A stretch of 64,000 bases of DNA, from positions 15,416,933-15,480,932 of the forward strand of contig CM067072.1 in NCBI GenBank assembly GCA_033980235.1, given 5' to 3'. Of the stretch, positions 45,781-56,569 are shown piece by piece. The notes under the pieces were generated by a model. The model was not told the DNA's origin and searched no databases. It was given only the letters and a program-made list of their open reading frames with translations. Each line of letters begins with the position of its first letter. The first letter of the stretch is position 1. Position numbers and translations under genes: made by a program. This stretch comes from Diadema setosum (lineage: Eukaryota > Echinodermata > Echinoidea > Diadematoida > Diadematidae).

Positions 45781-46653
45781 TTGCACTAGGCCTACATATC
45801 CAGGGTTCCCAGCCCATCAGGGAAATCAGGGAAAATTATTTTACTTTTTTCCAGTCAGGGAAAAGTCAAGAAATTGGATAAAAATGCCTCAAATCAAGGA
45901 AAAGTCAGGGAATTTTTCCTGGCCCAAAAATCGAAAGTAGTCAGTGAGACTCTGTTATATTTTGTTGCATATCAAAACAATATCCACTGGATGAAACTGG
46001 ATGAAAATTGGATGTGAAACTGGAAATGAATTGAAATAGTTATCATGGAAATTTGATACTTCATCAGGGAAAAACCAGGGAAAATCAGGGAATTTTGTTT
46101 TCTTGAAATGCTGGGAACCCTGATATCACAAATTTTTAGAACAGATGATATTGTGCATTCATCAATTGAAGGAAGATTATACATTCTTTGTGGATGATGT
46201 CGATCTGTCCCATGAATTGTCTTCATTGAAGCTGCTGAAATCTTGCAACTTATGTCATGGCAATGTGACAATGTGTCGCCAGTTTCATGCCCTGTTTTGA
46301 TGATATGATGCAATTCAACCAGAAGAAGTTTTGTAGGAATGACCTAAGTCGAATTGATAACATCTATATGTACATTTTTAAAGTACGGCTTATAATGCCT
46401 GCAATGTCCTTGAAAGCAAATATAAATTTTTTAATTCTGATTGGCAGCTTTCAAGGCAGCCACTATCGTATTATTATGTTACTGATGAAATAACTTCTTC
46501 TTACAACTAGAAGATAATTCAACAAGAATATGGAAAGTGGACCATGTTGATAATAATAATCTTTGGTGTGACATCAGTGGCCTAAAGGTATCATGTAGAC
46601 CTTCCAGTCATAACGAGAATGGATAATATGTGGTCTACTCTTCCTGTGTGCAG

Positions 46654-46789
46654 TGGGTACCAGTAACCCCCAAGCCACCCTGTGTGACCTCAAGTCGGGG
46701 TCTGCCACCCACATCCTGAAGGGCCATGATGCCTCGGTGCTCTGTGTTCGATGGTCCTCAAAACACGAGTTCCTCCTTGCTACTGGCAG
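46654..46789 (+). CDS. ERCC8: ERCC8 exon 4
   Basis: Encodes GTSNPQATLCDLKSGSATHI then LKGHDASVLCVRWSSKHEFL and LATG, equivalent to blades 3-4 of vertebrate CSA (VQLCDLKSGSCSHILQGH). The acceptor is GTGTGCAG and the donor GTACGT; phase 1 in, phase 2 out. Followed in the intron by a TA run and poly-T at 46915-46972. Confidence 0.96.
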
Positions 46790-46910
46790 GTACGTTGACA
46801 ACCACAACTTGCAGAAGGGGTGTAGCTTTAAATCAAATATGTATCAAGAGCAAAAGTATACATGGTACATTGTACGTTTCATGTTATTTAACCTGCCAAT
46901 GCCTACCAGG

Positions 46911-46914
<4 letters not shown>

Positions 46915-46972
<58 letters not shown>
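46915..46972. repeat. TA microsatellite and poly-T
   Basis: About 28 bases of TA followed by about 29 T. Confidence 0.95.
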
Positions 46973-46976
<4 letters not shown>

Positions 46977-47428
46977 TAACCCTCAAACTTCGGGTGCTTA
47001 CAGATATAGTGTCAACACATGTAAACCTTGAAATGTAATAAATGGAAGAAAATCAGAGTCCTGATGTTAATACATGTAGTAATAACTATGATAACATGAG
47101 CAACTTTAATCCTTTGAATCCACACCCACTCATCACAAGGTAGGCTGCCATGCATTTCCCATTACCATCAAAGCATGCTCAAGGAGTATTAAGGTATCAA
47201 GATATGGAAAATCAACTTTAGAGTTACAGAATTATGATACTATTCCACACGCATATATCCTGTTAGGGACTGATCAGTAAACATTTTCAATATTTTTATT
47301 TCCGGTATAATTTTGTTACTCCAGGCAATGAAGGAATGTGGGATTTTGAAGGACAAGGCATTGAGAACCAAACACTTCAAGACTAAGAAGTGTAGTTTCA
47401 GCTAAATAAATTGAAATATGATGTTTAA

Positions 47429-47848
47429 AGGGGCATAGTCCTGGTAGTGTAGAGAGCGCTGTTGATGATACTGCCGATCACCGTTAGCATTGATACGAAG
47501 ATTCCCGAAGTTGAGCTGTCATCAAGAGTAAAGTGCGTAGGTGTTGCTAAGTAACGTTGCCTTCGTTGTCTGCGCATCGCGCAGTCTGTAGTAATGCCAG
47601 GGTGCGTGCATATGTGCTTGTTATTATGACATCACAAAAGAAGTTTGCTAAAGCTGTCATCCCCTCAGCCCATTCATGAGCCGAACTGTGATCGGACCAC
47701 TGACTACAGTGGATCGGACTTCTTCGGACTTGGGGGAAGTGGGCCAAAGCGTAAGCGCTAAAGAGTAGTCGATAGCGTGGGTCTCTATAGGAAACTTGCG
47801 CCTTGCGCCCGCGTACGCATTTGACTAAAACACCGGGACCATGCACCT
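47429..47848. mobile_element. TTAA-flanked CpG-rich element in ERCC8 intron 4
   Basis: TTAA is at 47425-47428 and 47849-47852. The ends AGGGGCATAGTCCTGGTAGTG and AGGTGCATGGTCCCGGTGT (right end, reverse complement) are similar. The interior is CG-rich with respect to the intron and carries no gene. Confidence 0.75.
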
Positions 47849-47906
47849 TTAAAGGGGTTATTGTCTTTCATTTTTCCCAAATTTTGTTTTGTTGTTTTAT
47901 TCCAAG

Positions 47907-48007
47907 CCAAGACAACAAAATCTTCTTGTGGGACATCCGGCAAGCCAAGGGGAATCTGATGGCTTTGGACCAACACAATGGAGAAGCCATCAAAGGTTCA
48001 TCAGCTG
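47907..48007 (+). CDS. ERCC8: ERCC8 exon 5
   Basis: Encodes QDNKIFLWDIRQAKGNLMAL then DQHNGEAIKGSSA, blade 4 of CSA (vertebrate [22 protein letters not shown]). The acceptor TTCCAAG follows a T-rich tract and the donor is GTAATT; phase 2 in, phase 1 out. The acceptor choice is fixed by reading frame. Confidence 0.94.
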
Positions 48008-48080
48008 GTAATTATAACTTTCTCTGGCAAGAGTTACATAATGATAGGTTTCATTCATGGATGTTTTGTTTTTCCTGATA

Positions 48081-48248
48081 CAGTGCACTCCCGTTATAAC
48101 GAACACGGTTATAACAAAATTCCAGTTACAATGAAGTAAAATTTAGGGCCGCAACATTATCATTTTTTTTAGTTGATTATTAATTGGGTTATAACGAAAT
48201 TTCAGAAATTGCTGGTCCCGAGGACTTCGCTATATCCGGAGTCCACTG
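48081..48248. mobile_element. pogo/Tigger-like MITE, copy 2
   Basis: TA-flanked, CAGTGCACTCCCGTTATAAC at the left and GGAGTCCACTG at the right. Lies in ERCC8 intron 5. Confidence 0.85.
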
Positions 48249-48535
48249 TACCGGATATATCACTGTCTTCATTCAAGGAGACATTGGTTTAGTTCTACAC
48301 TCTTACACTCGTGGCGTGATAGTGCCCTGATAAGAAGAGTATATGTTCCATCTCATGCTGTGATATATATTGTAATATAAATTGTAGCTGGCATTCTCTA
48401 TTACGAAAATCTCAAGAGGATTAGACCTGTCATATCTGACAGTTTTGTTGTTTCTTTTTTATTTTGTAAGTTGATAGGAAGCTTTTAACAACCTGCATGA
48501 AGTGTGCTTTAGTCTCAAATCTGATAAAGAAAGTA

Positions 48536-48748
48536 CTGTAAAAGTGGATATTTTCGCGCGACTTATTTTTTGAATAATTTTTGAATTTTTAAGAAGAGTT
48601 TCGCGTGTTTTAAAATCGCGGAATCAAGACATCAACTACTGGAACGTACGGCACGTAAAAATATTCGTGTGCTTTTATTTTCGTGCTAGCTTCTGGTTGC
48701 GCGAAATGCGCGAAAATGTCAACACCACAAAACTTTCCACTTTTACAG
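48536..48748. mobile_element. CGCG-rich MITE, TA-flanked, copy 3
   Basis: The ends CTGTAAAAGTGGATATTTTC and GAAAACTTTCC-type complement, ending CCACTTTTACAG, are flanked by TA. Close relative of 2944-3158. Confidence 0.88.
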
Positions 48749-49035
48749 TACATTACAGATCTGATAGCACAGGGAGACATTGGTGGCCAGATGGAATCGA
48801 GCTTCATTTGCTGCCCACTTAGGTGCATTCAAAGGCCACGAAAAGCGCCCTCAGTGAATATGTGCATTGAAGCGTACACTCACGGGTAACACTCGACTCC
48901 AATCAAGATTCTTTGGCTGTGTGTGCGCTTACATAGAAATCAGTGACAAAGCTGTTCAATTTGTGACAGAGATTCTCAAATATATCCCACTCGATGGTAT
49001 CCCAACACTATGGGGTCTTTGAATATGCTACTTAA

Positions 49036-49119
49036 CCCGTTGAGGACAATCCCTAGTATACTCGGGCATGTGTCTGTGGGAAATGCGTGTTGTAGCAAAG
49101 TCAGTCTGTCCTCAAGGGG
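49036..49119. mobile_element. 84-bp TTAA-flanked piggyBac-like MITE
   Basis: TTAA is at 49032-49035 and 49120-49123. The ends CCCGTTGAGGACA and TGTCCTCAAGGGG are inverted repeats. A CCC start next to TTAA is typical of piggyBac-type termini. Confidence 0.75.
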
Positions 49120-49358
49120 TTAAAAAAAAACTCCACTCATCTAGAAAGAAGACAAAGATTATCAAAGTTCTGTATAAATTTTTATCCACATTCTTACAAA
49201 TTGTTAGTATTGAATGCTGTACCATGTAGTCTATTTACCTGCTGTCAAAAGTGGTGAATTACAATAGGTCCCACTCCGAGAACAATTTCTGCTTGCGCAC
49301 TGACTAGTTAGGACTGCCACTAATGTATGACATCTCTTGTACCTTCCCACATGAACAG

Positions 49359-49483
49359 TGAACACAGCACACAGTGGACACGTCAATGGACTCTGCTTTA
49401 CCGAGAATGGGCTGCACTTGGTCAGCTGTGGAACAGACAACAGGGTCAGATTATGGGATGCCACCACAGGCAAAAATACTTTG
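49359..49483 (+). CDS. ERCC8: ERCC8 exon 6
   Basis: Encodes [20 protein letters not shown] then [20 protein letters not shown], blade 5 (vertebrate [21 protein letters not shown]). The acceptor is ATGAACAG and the donor GTGAGC; phase 1 in, phase 0 out. Confidence 0.97.
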
Positions 49484-49960
49484 GTGAGCTTCCAAAACTC
49501 TGTCTGTTTGATTCTTCATTTATTTGAACAACATCTTTTCTAGAAAGAAAAGAAATAAGCGAAAATCTGTAGATTGCCCAGAAAGGCTCACTCTCACTTC
49601 CCCCATGAAATAAGCATAATGTTTTAACTCAAATTATGATTTGTAGTAAATAGAACGGGCTATTCTTTTCTCTTTATTCATTCAAGAAACATTGCAAAGA
49701 CACAAGTGGTAACTGATTCTATGGTGTTTCAGCAGTGATGGAAGTCCATGTATGTTCATCATATTCCACAAGAAATCTAATTTTGTTTATACATTGTAAA
49801 AAGTCTTGAATTATTTCATTCAACAAACATAATTAAGACTGTTTCACATATGTATGTATGCTCGTGCAGCTTGTTGAATTAGAATTTGTTTACTCTATTA
49901 GTCATGTCAGAGTGGTGTTGTTTTTGAGCTTGGCAAATTACTCTGTCTCCTGCTTATCAG

Positions 49961-50158
49961 ATCAATTACGGTAAGGTGACCAACGACAGCCGTAAATGTG
50001 TCAAGATCAGCGTTTCGCACGGTGTCCAGCCAGACGTGGCCTTTGTGCCCAATGCAAGTGACATCTTGATGTTTGACCTGTTGAGCGGAGAGGTGGACAA
50101 CACCATGAAGGGTCACTATAACAACGTCAACTGCACGACTTTTCACCCACTGTTCCAG
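49961..50158 (+). CDS. ERCC8: ERCC8 exon 7
   Basis: Encodes INYGKVTNDSRKCVKISVSH, GVQPDVAFVPNASDILMFDL and LSGEVDNTMKGHYNNVNCTT then FHPLFQ, blade 6 (vertebrate [28 protein letters not shown], here with a different interior). The acceptor is GCTTATCAG and the donor GTGAGA; phase 0 on both sides. Confidence 0.95.
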
Positions 50159-51073
50159 GTGAGAGAAAGACGAGATATGCACGCATCGACAGATGGTCAT
50201 AGTATGAACTTCCATGGATGAATCAGACAGCCAATGTATTAGACCATGGATAGATCAGTGGCCTGAGGGAAAATCATAGAACAGATCAAGAAAATTCTGC
50301 AGTTTTAATGGTTGAAAACTGTGCATTTATTTTTGCCAGCCAGGCCTTCAAATAGTTATTATAATGATCACTGAAGATGGCCACTGTATACATGCTATCG
50401 CACACTTGTGGCTAGAGTTTGCGCACGTAGCAAGTGTTTGTGTATGTAGCAACAGATGGCCAGCCGGGCACAAGAAACATCCAGTCAATTTGCCATGCTT
50501 CATTATCCAAAAAAAAAAAAGAAAAATGAAAAATTTATTTTGGCTAAAATTTGTGCACAATTTTTTTTTTAACAAACAGCTGATATGCATGTTTTATTGT
50601 ATGTCAGTAGGTATAATGTGTATTCTGTAACTATGGAAACTAATTTCAACCTATGATTTTCCAAAGTTTGTGCTCTACTCTGATATGATATGTCCCATTT
50701 GTTACAAAACATGTATCACAGAGTGGGTCAGAAATCCAGTCGCTAGATGACTATGGTTTTTAGACAATTGACCTAGACTCAGTTTGCCAAGTCTTTTGGA
50801 GGGAACATAATTTCATTGGTCCTGTGGTTGTTGTTGTTGTTTTTTTTCCAAAGCAATCACATAAAAACAAATCGATTCAAACGTGTGACATTTCACTCTT
50901 GTTGTGGTCTCCAAAAAATTGGTGTGATGTAAATGCTTGCATTGCTTAGTCATGACAAGTAAATATTTATGAATATTATCTATTTTTCAGTTATTCAACA
51001 AAGCTGTCAATATCAAGAGCTCATTGGAGTGGGATTTTATTGCAATACTTGTTTATACTAAAAGGGAGATATA
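50159..51073 (+). other. ERCC8 intron 7, first part
   Basis: AT-rich, no exon or clear repeat apart from short A and T runs. Confidence 0.5.
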
Positions 51074-51464
51074 CTGTATACGCTATAATTTTCGCGTACA
51101 TAAATTTTCGCGAATTGCCGATGTCACACATTTTCGCGAGTGGTTAAATTCGCGAATGGGGCACCAGAGAAAATATGAAGTGGCAAAAAAAGTGTTAATT
51201 TTCAACTTACTAGTAACGAATGCTACCACAGCGACTGGGCTGTGTATACTAAATGTAGTAACCGTTAGTTAGACGTGGGCATGCATGTACATAAACAAGC
51301 TTAGCCAGTATGGTCTGTTCGGTAAGCCGTAAAATGTGCGTATCGTCAAGGCAAGGGATTCATTTTGGAAGATAATATTTTCGCGTGTTGTTAATTTCGC
51401 GAATAGCTCCCGACTCGCGAAATTCGCGAAAATAAAACCCACGCGAAATATATAGCGTATACAG
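51074..51464. mobile_element. CGCG-rich MITE, TA-flanked, copy 4 (391 bp)
   Basis: The ends CTGTATACGCTATA and TATAGCGTATACAG are perfect inverted repeats flanked by TA. The inner arms are built of TTTTCGCG, AATTCGCGAA and CGCGAAAATAAAA. A fragment of the same subfamily lies near 18240. Confidence 0.88.
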
Positions 51465-51542
51465 TAATCAGTGTTTTCATGGATCCAGATGTTAATTCTT
51501 GAGGGTAATGTGAGATAATGATTCATACTAGTAACAATAGTA

Positions 51543-51801
51543 CAGTGGACTCCCGTTATAATGATTCCTCGGAACCGGCGGGTTTTTTTCATTATATCGA
51601 AATTTCATTATAACCGAACAATGATTCCTATATAATGATTCCTCGGGACCGGCGGTTTTATTTCATTATATCAAAATTTCATTATAACCGAACAAATAAA
51701 CAATAAAAATACATAAAGTGGATAATTTTGCGGCTTGAATTTTTACTTCGTTGTAACTGGAATTTCGTTATAACTGTGTTCGATATAATGGGAGTGCACT
51801 G
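51543..51801. mobile_element. pogo/Tigger-like MITE, copy 3, with internal duplication
   Basis: TA-flanked, CAGTGGACTCCCGTTATAAT at the left and GGGAGTGCACTG at the right. The left arm is duplicated (ATGATTCCTCGG-ACCGGCGG near 51560 and 51634). Confidence 0.85.
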
Positions 51802-51895
51802 TACATTCATAACAAGTGCAGTCATTAAAGTTGGAATCGCCTTTATGGTTGTTGATGTTGACAACTCGATCTGTCGATCTGTTTATCTGTAATAG

Positions 51896-51988
51896 GAAGT
51901 GTACAGTGGCGGAAATGACAGTAATATTCTCATCTGGGAACCTGATCTTGGCCACGTAAACTTTGAGGAGCCCCCACCCAAGAAGCTG
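51896..51988 (+). CDS. ERCC8: ERCC8 exon 8
   Basis: Encodes EVYSGGNDSNILIWEPDLGH then VNFEEPPPKKL, the last WD blade (vertebrate ELYSGSRDCNILAWVPSL). The acceptor is CTGTAATAG and the donor GTAAGA; phase 0 on both sides. The EEPPPKK stretch starts the unstructured C-terminal tail. Confidence 0.96.
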
Positions 51989-52536
51989 GTAAGAATTAAA
52001 TCCATATTGACAAGTCTGTGTGGTGCCTCAAGATGTTTTCATACCTCCTTTTATGTCTCAATGAAACAATTGATCAGTATTGTGTATTTCTTTTGAGCTG
52101 GCAAATTGATCACATTGTTTTTGGAGTTTTGTAAAAAAAATTACTCACTAAGTACATGTGTGTAATGTCACCCAATTCTGCTATTGGAAACAGCTGTATT
52201 CAAGAAATGTTAACACCAATACCTCAAGTAAACCTGAGTACTTGGGGGTGGGGGGTAAAGACAATGGAGTGCAAAATTTGTGGAAAGTCAACATGTACTA
52301 TTATATTCTCAGTTTTTGTCTGAATGAATTATTGATAAAAGGTTGGCAGAAGAAATTGGAGACTTGCAAAGCTAAAAAAATCACATTTCAAGAATCAAAA
52401 TCAAAATCAGGACTAGCAGGTATTGCTCCATAGTTTTCTGTCATATTTCAGAATCATTTAGGGAGGGGATTAAGCAGGGAAAACCCCAATATCGACATTG
52501 AAGGTGTTTCTCTTTGATTTGTGTGTGCATTCCTAG

Positions 52537-52626
52537 ACCTCAGCAGCCAAGCCAAAGAAATTCTACGGTCACGAGATCAGCGCCACGGCAGACACGTGGA
52601 GCAGCAGTGAAGACGAAGGAGACTGA
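52537..52626 (+). CDS. ERCC8: ERCC8 exon 9 (C-terminus)
   Basis: Encodes TSAAKPKKFYGHEISATADT then WSSSEDEGD and TGA at 52624-52626. The acidic end WSSS-DEG matches the vertebrate C-terminus (AWSSSDEEG). The acceptor is CATTCCTAG. The 3' UTR begins at 52627; no poly(A) signal was chosen. Confidence 0.95.
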   Translation, partial: TSAAKPKKFYGHEISATADTWSSSEDEGD

Positions 52627-53875
52627 GAGGTCAATGACCCCATTAGAAGGTCATCTACCCCTCAGAGGTCATAGGAGGTCAATCCGCAGGTCACATGAGA
52701 TCGGTGTGTTGGGTTTCACAGAGGATCAGCAACTCGGTGGCAGGATCTTGTGGAGAGATCAATGTGAGCCCCCGTGAAGATCAGGTGGAAATCGGGATCA
52801 GACATTGTGAAACTCACAACAGGCTTTTGTGATCTGAAGTGAGCAGTGCACATCCCGATGCAAGCATCAAGCTTATAAGTGCAATAGTGGTATTGGGTGG
52901 GGTTTTTTTTTTTTAGGGGGGGGGGGGCTGGGTTTTTTTTTTCTGTGGAAATGTCAGGAATTTAATATTTCCTGTACTGGATATATTTCTTTTGTCTGTA
53001 GTGTTAAGACTTCCTCAGACTGCCAAAGTACTAGATTTGTATATTGAGAAAAGTTATCATGCTTTGAGTTTCAGATGCCAAAATACCAAACAAATAGTAG
53101 TGATATCTTTAAGTGATATGTCGCGACCCTGATTGTGCTATTGTTAGCAAGTCTCAATGTCTCAACAATGTTTTGGTGATGTTTTGTTTGCCTGGTCATC
53201 TTCAAAAACTGGAGTGAGTGTTCACTCATTGAAGTAAATTATGTAACTTAGACTTGTAGACAATGTCCATCCTGTATGTTGTTGGCTAGGGTAGTGACGG
53301 TCAGTTCATCAGCTGAGCTGGACAAATGGTGCTTTACACAAGATGCCGTGTGATTCCAGGTCAAAAGTTGATCATATTGACAAACTTTCTCCTTACGAGT
53401 CATTGCCCTGTGTTCCAACTTAATATCAAGTATATTAGCACTGAGGAAGTTGTTATAATGTGACATCTAGAAGTGTTTGACACACTGATAATATGAAAGT
53501 CCAGTTCACTTGTGTTTACAGCTCCAGTCATATTTCAAATTCATATTCAAATTCAAATTTATTTCCATATTCGATAGTAACATGATATAGCTCTCACTTT
53601 CTTTAGTGACGGAAATAATGTAAACAAAGCAATGTGGATTGAACAGAGGAAACAGCAATAATTGAAAACCTACAGTAACGATACGTTGTAATGGGACTGA
53701 AGTAATTAAAGTGAAATATCAATATGCATTGTGCGAAAAATGGTGGGACCCTATAAAAGACAATTGCTTGCAGAGCTTCATAAAAGAAATATTTACACAT
53801 ACTGCCAGCAAGATGCTTCACCAATTCATACCCTTTTCCAATTCACCTTCCCACGCCAGGTACAGAGTAGTATGC
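52627..53875 (+). other. ERCC8 3' UTR and downstream spacer
   Basis: A run of short AGGTCA-type elements lies at 52627-52700, poly-T/poly-G at 52902-52928, and the remainder is without a gene. Confidence 0.45.
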
Positions 53876-53879
53876 CAAT

Positions 53880-54330
53880 TCTAGGCTCATATCAGACACA
53901 AACGTCCATCTTGATGACGAGTCCTTCTCCCTGCATTGTAGTTGCAGCTTGGTGCCAATGAGTTTGATTCTGGTTGATTTGTTTTCCATTTTCCCTAGCT
54001 CGTATGCTTTCTGCTCCAACTAAAAACGCTTCCGTTTCAAGATGGCAGGCAGGTTGGTGACAATCTGAAAGTTGAGTTCTGTAGAGGCTTCTGTTTGACC
54101 TCTCTTGTCCCGAGCCTTCATGTGCACTTGTTGATGCGCATGCCAAATAGTGTCTTTTGCGAACACTGTTCCAAAACGCACTATGATGGGATCTGGGCCC
54201 CGTCTATCTCCCTTTCCATGTGGTACATACTTGTAGACCACGTCTTGGTAGACGATGTGTGGGCCTGTGTGGCACTTCCTCTTCAGAAAAACCCAGATCC
54301 TTGATTACCTTTCTCACCACACACACAGGA
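53880..54330 (-). pseudogene. LINE ORF1-like fragment
   Basis: In shifting frames the minus strand reads VIKDLGFSEEEVP, then YKYVPHGKGDRRGPDPIIVR followed by FGTVFAKDTIWHAHQQVHMK, then FLVGAESIRARENGKQINQN. The order (a helical lead, a short motif before R-PIIVRF, then a basic tail) resembles ORF1 proteins of L1-like or related LINEs. There is at least one frameshift near 54240. It is cut at its 5' side by the repeat starting at 54334. The identification rests on a short motif, so it is tentative. Confidence 0.5.
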
Positions 54331-54333
54331 TTT

Positions 54334-55266
54334 TTGTCCCCGCCGAACGAGTTCGAGCAGGGGACAATGAAACGGGCTCCGTACGTGTGTGTGTCCGTGT
54401 GTCCGTCCGTCCGTCCGTCCGTCCGTCCGTCCGTCCGTGTGTCCGTCCGTCCGTCCGTGTGTCCGTGTGTGCGTCCGTGTATGATCAAAATCTTCAATTT
54501 GCTACTTCTCTGTCATTAATGAGCCAATTTTGATTCTGTTTGCTTTATATGATAGCACTACATGGGAGCTTTGAAACATCTACACAGAATTTCAGTCGTG
54601 ACCTTTGACCTTAACCTTTGACCTATATTGTACATTTTGCTACAAAATGCTACTCCTTCGCCATTTCTAACCCGATTTCGATTCCGTTTGCTTTATGTGA
54701 TGGCACTAGGTGAGGGCTTCAAAACTTCTACACAGAATTTTGACCTTCGACTTCTTTGACCTTTGACCTTGATTTTTTGACCTATATTGTACATTTTGCT
54801 ACAAAATGCTACTCCGCCATTTCTAACCCGATTTCGATTCCGTTTGCTTTATGTGATGGCACTAGGTGAGGGCTTCAAAACTTCTACACAGAATTTTGAC
54901 CTTTGACTTCTTTGACCTTTGACCTTGATTTTTTACCTATATTGTACATTTTGCTACGTTTTTAACCCGATTTCAATTCCGTTTGCTTTATATGATGGCA
55001 CTAGTTGAGGGCTTCAAAACTTCTACACAGAATTTTGACCTTTGACTTCTTTGACCTTTGACCTTGATTTTTGACCTATATTGTGCATTTTGCTACAGAA
55101 TGCTACTCCTTCGCCATTTCTAACCCGATTTCGATTCCGTTTGCTTTATGTGATAGCACTAGGTGAGGGCTTCAAAACTTCTACACAGAATTTTGACCTT
55201 TGTCTTCTTTGACCTTTGACCTATATTGCACATTTTGTTACAAAATGCTACTTCCGGCGGGGACAT
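54334..55266. mobile_element. TGTCCCCGCCG-ended repeat with about 155-bp TGACCT units
   Basis: The ends TGTCCCCGCCG and CGGCGGGGACA are perfect inverted repeats. A CCGT/GTGT microsatellite (54386-54480) is followed by about five units of 150-160 bases, each with TTCGATTCCGTTTGCTTTA, GGGCTTCAAAACTTCTACAC and TTTGACCTTTGACCTT. The architecture parallels the GCCTCCGCC repeats at 33766 and 39286. No coding capacity. Confidence 0.8.
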
Positions 55267-55690
55267 ATGTTACGCACCGCGTAATTTCTACTTTTCCTTG
55301 TCATCCTTCTTTTGTGGTACGCCATAGACCAAATCATTTATTTTCCTTTCATGTAACTATAGGCCCAAAATCAAATCCTTTAAATCCTTTTCTATGTTTA
55401 CAGTATCACGTTTCATCTTTGGTATGACATCATTCTCAATGGTCATGATCCCGGAGCTAGAGTCAGCTACTCTGATTCTAAGTTTGACAAAGTAGTGCGA
55501 ATATCTGACACCTCACTGCGAATAGCGGTAATATTGATATTGGGCATGTCAATTTTGTGAAGTGCATGTATTCTTTTAGTTTTTTTTATTGAATGTTGTT
55601 ATGCGCAACACAGTATGTTGCAACACAGTAAGATACACGTATCAAGAATGACCGTCCAACTCCATGCTTATGTGATGGTTTTAAATCAAC
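55267..55690. other. Spacer
   Basis: No exon or repeat boundary recognised. Confidence 0.4.
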
Positions 55691-56533
55691 ATGCATTCAC
55701 TTCTCAGGACATAATTCTCTCAACTCATCTGTAGACCAGTCCCTCGCCATACTTCTGAGTTCACATTCTGCTCCTACAGTGTGCAGTTCTGATCGGAAAG
55801 CTTTCTCCATTAGCCAAATCATCCAGTTCCAGTGTGCGACCGAGGTGTCACTGGTCTCCAAGTTACTCTGAGAAGTACTGCTTTTGCTTCTCAACCTCAG
55901 ATTTCTCATAGACTTCAGTACATAAGATGTCACTCTGACAAGTCTCTGCCAGCTTGAAAACCTTGGCATTCGATAGCATCCTCTGTTAGATCAGCAGCTA
56001 TCAGCATGGGTCATTCTCTTCGTCTTTCCTTTTCCACTTCAGGCAGCTCATCCTGTACACTAGCCCCTTCTGGCCACTCAGCTTTGGATTTGTACAGGAA
56101 TTCTGGTCCATGCTGCCATCTTCTACTCAGCTGATCAGTGTGTAACCCCCTGGTCAAATCATATGCCACATTTACCTCTTCCAGGTACGTGTCTCCATTG
56201 ACTAGGATCAGTGGTGCTTTGAAATTTGCTTACTCTGGTAGCTACACCTTGATGGCTCCTACCTCTGCTCTTAATGATAATGTGATCATGCTGTCAGTCA
56301 TGAATACAACCTCACTCAGATCCATAGTCAGCTTTGAGTGACTTGTTATGTCTGCTCGTCAGAACTGTCACTTGTGCTTTCAGTTGAGGTACCGTCAGCT
56401 GTTTTAATGGAGCTACATGAGATCTTGCAGTAAGGAACCTCACTTCATAATTACCTTCATCGGTTTGCCATTAAAGATAAGTGCAGACTCTTAACCCTAA
56501 AAAGACTGGGCTATTTTGGTAGCTCGAAAGACT

Positions 56534-56569
<36 letters not shown>

